20,007 nt of DNA, from the NCBI GenBank assembly GCA_903923345.1, contig CAIXXI010000339.1:1-20007 (forward strand), written 5' to 3'. Of the stretch, positions 14,745 to 20,007 are shown in pieces (position 1 is the first letter of the stretch; each line of letters begins with the position of its first letter). This stretch comes from an uncultured Burkholderiales bacterium. GTDB taxonomy: Bacteria; Pseudomonadota; Gammaproteobacteria; Burkholderiales; Burkholderiaceae_E. The position numbers and the translations under genes are program-made. A model generated the notes under the pieces. That model searched no databases. It was not told the DNA's origin and worked only from the letters and a program-made list of their open reading frames with translations.

Positions 14745-15904
14745 CCCATCTTCAGCAGCAGCGCGACGTTCGAACCGCTGCCTTTGGCGACACTCAAATT
14801 CACCAGACGCCCGGCTTCGGGTCTGAAAAGATACTGGACGCCTGCGCCCACCATCGGATACAGCTTTGTGCCGCAGTTTTGCTCGGCACCTTGCAGGCAG
14901 GCGACGCCGGCAAAGACGGTGGCGCCGTAACGCGACCCGAACCGCACCCGCCACTCGGTTTCAGCGCTGATCGAGCCCGGCGCCAGATATTGACCGCGGG
15001 TGTAGGGGCGCAATGTCACCGAAGACCAGGCTGCCTTCGGTGCGTCCGCGTGCCAGGTGGCCATCAGCCGTGTGGCCAGCACCGAGCGCTCATTCAGGGC
15101 TATGTAGTGGCGCCAGTTGGCCGAGTAGCCCTCGTAGTCGGCGCTGCCGCCTAACCCTTGTCTAAACAGCGTGGCCGATACCTGGGCGAGTGTGCCCTGC
15201 TGCGGCATCGTCTTTGAATCGCGGGTGTCGTATTCCAGAACCGGGCCAAGCCCTGACGACTTGGTGCCGGTCAGCCCGAGATTGTCCAGGATGAGATCGC
15301 CATTCGAGTCGGTCCCGCTGATTGTGTAGTTGCCGTACACCAGTTGAGCGCCCGCGTGCCAGGGGCCAGAGATGCGCATGGTGTAGCGCAACCAGAGGGC
15401 CTTCAGTTCGTCGGTCGTGGCAAACGGGTACCCCGAGCCCAGGAAGTCTTCGTATTCGTTGTTGATTCGACCGAATGCCGCTGCAGCCATCAGGTGGTCG
15501 CGGTCTGCGTTCCAGTAGGCCTGCGCGAATGCTGATGCAGTCCTGGAGTGCGATGACGAATAGTTGGCGGTGACAGCAAAAAGAGAATAGGAGGAGCCTG
15601 GATCAAGGCGCGTCGTATACCCGGCCATGCCACCGATTGACGAACCGAGTTTGGGAGTGGCCGACAGGGTCGGGACAAGGAGCCAAGGAGACTCGGCATG
15701 GGTGGGATTGGCAGCCTGTGCGAAGCAGGCCGAAGCCCAGGTGGTGCACAACGCGAACAATCCCGTCCGCAGGCGGCGTGCGAGCAGGCATTGCGCGGCC
15801 CGCCGGACGGTCGGGGCACTCGATGCCGTGATAGCAACGGGCTTTGCCTGGTGCAGAGATCTGATCAAAACGGAATCAAGCAACACGGGCATAGGCATAG
15901 GCAT
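14732..15904 (-). CDS. Outer-membrane beta-barrel protein, D15/BamA surface-antigen-like
   Basis: A protein of about 390 residues, exported and built of alternating polar/aromatic beta-strands, ending in an aromatic residue (MGYEY) as outer-membrane barrels do. The GPVLEYDTRD, QGTLAQVSATLF, TLRPYTRGQY and AETEWRVRFGSRYGATVFAG segments match the C-terminal barrel of the bacterial surface antigen (D15) family; there are no POTRA repeats, so it is a barrel-only member of unknown function. A signal sequence runs to about FAQA, with a core LFALCTTWASACFAQA, but it is preceded by some 40 residues, including a Met-Pro/Leu-Pro repeat. Start is uncertain: in-frame ATGs at 15904, 15898 and 15892, GTG 15886 and TTG 15883 all lie in or beside the repeat, and none has a clear ribosome binding site. 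A GTG at 16009 lies inside an upstream hairpin and before a terminator and is rejected. Confidence 0.8.
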   Translation of the reverse strand: MPMPMPVLLDSVLIRSLHQAKPVAITASSAPTVRRAAQCLLARRLRTGLFALCTTWASACFAQAANPTHAESPWLLVPTLSATPKLGSSIGGMAGYTTRLDPGSSYSLFAVTANYSSSHSRTASAFAQAYWNADRDHLMAAAAFGRINNEYEDFLGSGYPFATTDELKALWLRYTMRISGPWHAGAQLVYGNYTISGTDSNGDLILDNLGLTGTKSSGLGPVLEYDTRDSKTMPQQGTLAQVSATLFRQGLGGSADYEGYSANWRHYIALNERSVLATRLMATWHADAPKAAWSSVTLRPYTRGQYLAPGSISAETEWRVRFGSRYGATVFAGVACLQGAEQNCGTKLYPMVGAGVQYLFRPEAGRLVNLSVAKGSGSNVALLLKMGYEY

Positions 15905-15929
15905 GGGCAGGGGCAGGGGCAGTGGCAGG
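15888..15929. repeat. Hexanucleotide tandem repeat at the start of the outer-membrane protein gene
   Basis: Seven 6-bp units of the form GGCA(T/G)N: GGCATA twice, GGCATG, GGCAGG twice, GGCAGT, GGCAGG. Read on the minus strand they encode alternating Leu-Pro and Met-Pro, and three of the units supply the in-frame ATG start candidates of the barrel gene. Unit length is a multiple of 3, so gain or loss of units keeps the frame. Confidence 0.9.
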
Positions 15930-15940
15930 GAGCGCCATAC

Positions 15941-15976
15941 AAAAAAAACCGCAGGCGACGCATAGGTTGCCTGCGG
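15941..15976 (-). terminator. Rho-independent terminator after the SDR gene
   Basis: CCGCAGGC at 15949-15956 and GCCTGCGG at 15969-15976 are perfect 8-bp complements around a 12-nt loop. On the minus strand the stem is followed directly by eight T residues (A-run 15941-15948 on the plus strand). It lies 69 bp past the stop of the SDR gene and closes the hppA-SDR unit. No T-run exists in the other direction. Confidence 0.9.
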
Positions 15977-15984
15977 ACAGGGCC

Positions 15985-16012
15985 GCGGTGGTGTCACATC
16001 GTGAACCACCGC
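15985..16012. other. Long near-perfect hairpin/palindrome downstream of the SDR gene
   Basis: GCGGTGGT at 15985-15992 pairs with ACCACCGC at 16005-16012, and TCAC at 15994-15997 pairs with GTGA at 16001-16004 across a 3-nt loop, with a single bulged G at 15993. That is 12 base pairs in 28 nt, ahead of the terminator on the minus strand. It is either a 3'-UTR stem of the SDR transcript or an operator for the barrel gene. Confidence 0.7.
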
Positions 16013-16044
16013 AGCGAGCTGACGATTTTAGGCCGTCAGTCGGA

Positions 16045-16809
16045 TCAGCGCGGTGCCATTCGGATGGCGCCGTCCAGTCGGATGGTCTCGCCGTTGAGCA
16101 TCGGATTCTCGAAGATCTGAGCCACCAGCTGCGCATACTCGGAAGGCGCACCCAGACGCGACGGGAAGGGCACCTGAGCACCCAGTGAATCCTGTGCTTC
16201 CTTAGGCAGACCCAGCAGCATGGGCGTGAGGAAGAGTCCGGGTGCAATGGTCACGACCCGAACGCCGTCCCGAGCCAGGTCACGGGCGATCGGCAGGGTC
16301 ATGCCGACCACGCCGCCCTTGGACGCTGAGTAGGCCGCCTGGCCGATCTGGCCGTCGAAGGCAGCCACCGACGCGGTGTTGACGATCACACCGCGTTCGC
16401 CACCGGCGTTGGGTTCAGTCTTGACCATGGCAGCCGCAGCCAACCGGATCATGTTGAAGGTGCCGATCAGGTTGATGTTCACCACGCGGGCGAAGTCGGC
16501 CAGGTTGGCCGGGCCTTCCTTGCCGACCGTCTTGGCGGCCCGCCCGATGCCGGCGCAGTTCACCAGGCCGCGCAGGGTGCCCATGGCGGTCGCCGCCTCG
16601 ACGACGGCCAGGCCATCGGCTTCGGAGGTGACATCACACTTGACGAAGCGCGCGGCCGCTCCAAGTGCTTTGACCTTCTCTGCGCCGGTGGCTTCATTGA
16701 CGTCGGCGATCAGCACCTTGCCACCGCCGGCCACGATGGCATCGGCGGTGGCGCCGCCGAGCCCGGATGCACCGCCTGTGACGATGACGACCGTGTCCTT
16801 GAATTGCAT
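16045..16809 (-). CDS. SDR oxidoreductase, 3-hydroxyacyl-CoA dehydrogenase (HSD17B10-like) type
   Basis: A 254-residue SDR with the cofactor motif TGGASGLGG at residues 11-19 and an acidic strand end LIADVNE, which indicates NAD(H). The catalytic triad is S147, Y160 and K164 (AAYSASKGG), and the NAG element is VNCAGIG. The insert with EPNAGGERGVIVNTASVAAFDGQIGQ (span about 128-155) and the SRLGAPSEYAQLV and MLNGETIRLDGAIRM endings resemble the type-2 3-hydroxyacyl-CoA dehydrogenase group (human HSD17B10 and bacterial relatives), which acts on straight- or branched-chain 3-hydroxyacyl-CoA. The start ATG 16809 has GAGGG upstream. It follows hppA by only 16 bp, so the two are co-transcribed, and a strong terminator follows. 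Confidence 0.9.
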   Translation of the reverse strand: MQFKDTVVIVTGGASGLGGATADAIVAGGGKVLIADVNEATGAEKVKALGAAARFVKCDVTSEADGLAVVEAATAMGTLRGLVNCAGIGRAAKTVGKEGPANLADFARVVNINLIGTFNMIRLAAAAMVKTEPNAGGERGVIVNTASVAAFDGQIGQAAYSASKGGVVGMTLPIARDLARDGVRVVTIAPGLFLTPMLLGLPKEAQDSLGAQVPFPSRLGAPSEYAQLVAQIFENPMLNGETIRLDGAIRMAPR

Positions 16810-16825
16810 GGTTCAGACCCTCGCT

Positions 16826-19345
16826 TTACTGGGCAGTGACTTCGACGCGACGGGCATCGCGCTCGTTGCCCGCATCCATCAGCATCGGCTTCTGGAGCAC
16901 CAGACGGTCTTCCGACACGCCCGCCGCTTTCAGGACTTCCTGGACCATCTTGGCGCGGTTCTTGGCGAGTTCAGCATTCGCCTCGGCACCGCCGGTGGAG
17001 TCGTGGAAACCCGAGATCTGCAGCGTGTTGCCGGCACCGGCCTTGGCCCATTCGGCGACCTTCGCCAGCGTCGCGGCCGTATCACCCGGAACCGAGGTGG
17101 CGTTGCTGTCGAAGTAGACCACCGCACGCTCAGGACGGGCCAACGCAGCGGCGCCACTTGATGCGACTGCAGGGGCGGCTGCTGCAGCAGCGGATGCAGC
17201 CGGCGCCGATGTGCTGGCGGTGGCTGCTGCCGTGGCCGCGACCGGTGCAGCGCCATGACCCGATTTGTGGCCAGTGATCGCCGGACCGGCGATGACCGGC
17301 ACCAGCAGGAGCGCCACGATGTTGATGATCTTGATCAGCGGGTTGATGGCCGGGCCGGCAGTGTCCTTGTAGGGGTCGCCCACCGTGTCACCGGTGACCG
17401 CTGCCTTGTGGGCCTCACTGCCCTTGCCACCATGATGGCCTTCTTCGATGTACTTCTTGGCGTTGTCCCATGCACCGCCACCGGTACACATCGAGATGGC
17501 GACGAACAGGCCCGTCACGATGGTGCCCATCAGCAGACCGCCCAGCGCTTCAGCACCGAGGAACACACCGACCAGCACAGGCACGATCACCGGCAGCAGC
17601 GAGGGCACGATCATTTCCTTGATCGCAGCCGAGGTCAGCATGTCGACCGCCTTGCCGTACTCGGGCTTGGCCGTGCCTTCCATGATGCCCTTGATCTCGC
17701 GGAACTGGCGACGCACTTCCACCACGACCGACCCGGCTGCACGGCCCACGGCTTCCATCGCCATCGCACCGAACAGGAAGGGCACCAGGCCACCGATGAA
17801 CAGGCCGACGATCACGCGGTAATCCGACAGGTCGAACTTGAAGGCGTTACCGGTCGACTCCAGCGCATGCGTGTAGTCGGCAAACAGCACGAGCGCAGCC
17901 AGAGCGGCTGAACCGATCGCATAGCCCTTGGTCACCGCCTTGGTGGTGTTACCCACCGCATCGAGCGGGTCGGTGATGTTGCGCACCGACTCGGGCATAC
18001 CGGCCATCTCGGCGATGCCGCCGGCGTTGTCGGTGATCGGGCCATAGGCGTCGAGTGCAACGATGATGCCGGCCATCGACAGCATCGAGGTGGCGGCAAT
18101 CGCGATGCCGTACAGACCGGCCAGCTTGAAGGACACGATGATCGCCAGACAGACCATCAGAACCGGCCAGGCGGTGGACTTCATCGACACGGCCAGACCG
18201 GCGATGATGTTGGTGCCGTGACCGGTTTCAGATGCGGCGGCCACATAGCGAACCGGCTTGTATTCGGTGCCGGTGTAGTACTCGGTGATCCAGACCAGCA
18301 GACCGGTCAGGACCAGGCCAACCACGGCCGCGCCATAGATGCGCATCACCGAGTTGCCGCCGTCCAGCACATTGTCCGGAATCATCCATTGCGTGATCGG
18401 ATAGAACGCAATCAGGGCCAGGACACCGGCCACGATCAGTCCTCGATACAGCGCGTTCATGATCTTCTGGCCCGGTTGCGCCTTCACGAAGGCGCAGCCG
18501 ACGATCGAGGCGATGATCGCAAAGCCGCCCAGCGCCAGCGGGTAGGTGGCCGCTGCCATCGGGGCTTTGACCAGCATCAGAGCGCCCAGCAGCATGGTGG
18601 CAATCAGCGTGACCGCGTAGGTCTCGAAGAGGTCAGCCGCCATGCCGGCGCAGTCGCCGACGTTGTCGCCGACGTTGTCGGCAATCACCGCCGGATTGCG
18701 CGGATCGTCTTCCGGGATACCGGCTTCAACCTTGCCGACCAGGTCGGCGCCTACGTCTGCACCCTTGGTGAAGATGCCGCCGCCCAGACGCGCGAAGATC
18801 GAGATCAGCGATGAGCCGAAGGCCAGGCCGATCAGCGGCTTGATGACGTCATGCAGCGACTCGCCCGAGACGCCCTCGGCGCCGACGAGGTAACGGAAAA
18901 AACCTGCCACACCGAGCAGGCCGAGACCCACCACCAGCATGCCGGTGATCGCGCCGCCGCGAAATGCCACGGCCAGTGCATCGTTGAGACCGCGGGTGGC
19001 GGCCTGGGCGGTGCGCACGTTGGCTTTCACCGACACATTCATGCCGATGTAGCCGGCCAATCCCGAGAGAATCGCGCCGATCGCAAATCCGATCGCGGTT
19101 GTCATGCCCAGGCCGGGCACAAAGAGAATCACCAGGAAGAGCAGCACACCCACGATTGAGATCGCGCGGTACTGGCGGTTGAGGTAGGCCTTGGCGCCTT
19201 GCTGGATCGCGGAGGCGATTTCCTGCATTTTGGCGTTGCCGGCATCAAGTCCGAGAATCCATCGACTCGAAAAGATGCCGTAGAGAACTGCAATCGCGCC
19301 GCACAGCAAGGCGAGCGTGATGGCGGTGGATGAGGCTCCACTCAT
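16826..19345 (-). CDS. hppA: Membrane proton-pumping pyrophosphatase fused to an OmpA-like domain
   Basis: An 839-residue protein. The first 680 residues or so are a membrane pyrophosphatase with many hydrophobic helices, hydrolysing PPi in the cytoplasm to pump H+ outward. The catalytic block GGGIFTKGADVGADLVGK, then EDDPRNPAVIADNVGDNVGD, is intact, as is the second site GDTVGDPYKDT. GNTTKAVTKG carries K469 and T472, the pair typical of K+-independent H+-pumping enzymes. After the last helix (about LLLVPVIAGPAI) comes an Ala/Pro/Ser-rich linker of about 45 residues and an OmpA-like domain of about 105 residues (VVYFDSNA, ISGFHDSTGG, NAELAKNRA, ARRVEV), with D782 and R797 at the positions expected to hold peptidoglycan. 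ATG 19345 has GGAG with a 7-nt spacer; a frame extension to 19465 looks noncoding. Confidence 0.95.
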   Translation of the reverse strand: MSGASSTAITLALLCGAIAVLYGIFSSRWILGLDAGNAKMQEIASAIQQGAKAYLNRQYRAISIVGVLLFLVILFVPGLGMTTAIGFAIGAILSGLAGYIGMNVSVKANVRTAQAATRGLNDALAVAFRGGAITGMLVVGLGLLGVAGFFRYLVGAEGVSGESLHDVIKPLIGLAFGSSLISIFARLGGGIFTKGADVGADLVGKVEAGIPEDDPRNPAVIADNVGDNVGDCAGMAADLFETYAVTLIATMLLGALMLVKAPMAAATYPLALGGFAIIASIVGCAFVKAQPGQKIMNALYRGLIVAGVLALIAFYPITQWMIPDNVLDGGNSVMRIYGAAVVGLVLTGLLVWITEYYTGTEYKPVRYVAAASETGHGTNIIAGLAVSMKSTAWPVLMVCLAIIVSFKLAGLYGIAIAATSMLSMAGIIVALDAYGPITDNAGGIAEMAGMPESVRNITDPLDAVGNTTKAVTKGYAIGSAALAALVLFADYTHALESTGNAFKFDLSDYRVIVGLFIGGLVPFLFGAMAMEAVGRAAGSVVVEVRRQFREIKGIMEGTAKPEYGKAVDMLTSAAIKEMIVPSLLPVIVPVLVGVFLGAEALGGLLMGTIVTGLFVAISMCTGGGAWDNAKKYIEEGHHGGKGSEAHKAAVTGDTVGDPYKDTAGPAINPLIKIINIVALLLVPVIAGPAITGHKSGHGAAPVAATAAATASTSAPAASAAAAAAPAVASSGAAALARPERAVVYFDSNATSVPGDTAATLAKVAEWAKAGAGNTLQISGFHDSTGGAEANAELAKNRAKMVQEVLKAAGVSEDRLVLQKPMLMDAGNERDARRVEVTAQ

Positions 19346-19522
19346 AGATGTGCTCCGTTCAGGGTAGTGACTCGTCGTTGTTATAGATATAGAGGCGTCG
19401 GCGCAGGCCGAGCAGCGGGCATCTTCGCCGAAAGTGGCCGCTTCTGGCAAGGCGCAGCGGTCCACAGATGACCGAATCGGTACTTGACCGTGTCAGTCAA
19501 CAGCGGACCTTGCTCAGATGTT

Positions 19523-19542
19523 CAGCCCTTTGGGTCGGGCTG
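19523..19542 (-). other. 6-bp hairpin just after adk
   Basis: CAGCCC at 19523-19528 and GGGCTG at 19537-19542 are perfect complements around an 8-nt loop, starting 7 bases after the adk stop on the minus strand. No T-run follows, so it would at most be a weak terminator or an RNA-stabilising stem. The rest of the 203-bp gap up to hppA shows a TATAAC at 19380-19385 (minus) as a possible -10 without a good -35. Confidence 0.4.
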
Positions 19543-19548
19543 GGGCGA

Positions 19549-20007
19549 TCAGCTCAGGGCGGTGAATGCCCGTTCCCGGATCTCGTCGACCGTGCCGAGC
19601 CCGGCGATCTTGCGGTACCGAGGCGCGTCTTGCGAGCCGGATGCCGCCCATTGGGAGTAGTACGCAACCAGCGGCCGCGTTTGTGCGTGATAGACATCGA
19701 GGCGGGTTCGAACGGTTGCCTCGAGATCGTCGTCACGCTGGATCAGGTCTTCGCCGGTCAGGTCATCCTTGCCAGCGACCTTGGGCGGGTTGAAGCGGAC
19801 ATGGTAGGTCCGCCCACTGGCGGCATGCACCCGGCGGCCGCTGATGCGATCGATGATGTCGGAATCGGGCACGTCGATTTCCAGGACGCAGTCGATTTTG
19901 ACCTTCGCGTCTTTCATGGCGTCGGCTTGCGGGATGGTTCGCGGAAAGCCGTCGAAGAGATAGCCCTGGGCACAGTCCGGCTGGGTCAGCCGGTCTTTCA
20001 CCAGCCC
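19549..20007 (-). CDS. adk: Adenylate kinase, C-terminal part (runs off right edge)
   Basis: The frame is open from 20007 to the stop at 19549-19551, giving the last 152 residues of a long-form bacterial adenylate kinase, which interconverts ATP + AMP and 2 ADP in the cytoplasm. It covers GLVKDRL, the AMP-binding GYLFDGFPRT, IDVPDSDII, the LID start GRRVHAASGRTYHVRFNPP and its end GEDLIQRDDD, then RLDVYHAQT and the C-terminal helix. The LID lacks the four zinc cysteines of Gram-positive forms. The N-terminal P-loop part is outside the window. An internal GTG at 20001 is a coding valine, not a start. It lies 203 bp before hppA on the same strand. Confidence 0.96.
   Translation of the reverse strand, partial: GLVKDRLTQPDCAQGYLFDGFPRTIPQADAMKDAKVKIDCVLEIDVPDSDIIDRISGRRVHAASGRTYHVRFNPPKVAGKDDLTGEDLIQRDDDLEATVRTRLDVYHAQTRPLVAYYSQWAASGSQDAPRYRKIAGLGTVDEIRERAFTALS

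Noticed and set aside
15905..16009. Upstream GTG start (16009) of the outer-membrane protein
   Set aside because: It lies inside the 28-nt hairpin and upstream of a strong rho-independent terminator on the same strand, with no ribosome binding site, so the transcript for this gene is unlikely to include it as a start.
19346..19465. 40-codon N-terminal extension of HppA
   Set aside because: The family starts directly with a first membrane helix, and ATG 19345 has a well-spaced GGAG; the extension has no hydrophobic or conserved character.

Overview
The window is a GC-rich, gene-dense stretch of a proteobacterial chromosome. The partial adenylate kinase at the right edge, the membrane pyrophosphatase carrying an OmpA tail, and the overall gene style suggest a betaproteobacterium of the order Burkholderiales. 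That placement is inference; there is no rRNA or other decisive marker here. I saw no tRNA, rRNA, CRISPR array, transposase or phage gene.

Left part (1-6631). The 5' part of a glycosyltransferase-like gene runs off the left edge on the minus strand. Across a 311-bp gap rich in inverted and direct repeats, a six-gene plus-strand cluster begins: CYP153-type cytochrome P450, its ferredoxin reductase, its 2Fe-2S ferredoxin, a zinc alcohol dehydrogenase, and an ABC transporter ATPase and permease. The first three form a complete electron chain for terminal hydroxylation of alkanes or similar aliphatic compounds, and the dehydrogenase can take the alcohol to the aldehyde. The dehydrogenase, ATPase and permease genes are joined by 4-bp ATGA overlaps, so transport is physically tied to the oxidation module. 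No substrate-binding protein gene is present. A 13-bp tandem repeat starts in the last codons of the ferredoxin gene.

Middle part (6638-14744). A concentrative nucleoside transporter gene (minus) is divergent from a DUF6394-like small membrane protein gene and a two-RCK potassium channel gene (plus). Then comes a minus-strand run of gamma-glutamyltransferase, KTSC-domain protein and SDR oxidoreductase. It is divergent from an amidase-signature hydrolase gene.

Right part (14732-20007). An outer-membrane beta-barrel gene (minus) overlaps the amidase gene tail to tail and begins inside a hexanucleotide repeat. Upstream lie a rho-independent terminator and a second strong hairpin that close a two-gene unit: the proton-pumping pyrophosphatase hppA, fused to a C-terminal OmpA-like domain, followed by an SDR of the 3-hydroxyacyl-CoA dehydrogenase type. 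The 3' part of adk ends the window.

The most noteworthy items are the CYP153 cluster coupled to an ABC transporter without a binding protein, the HppA-OmpA fusion, the two short tandem repeats at gene ends, and the hairpin pair at 15949-16012.
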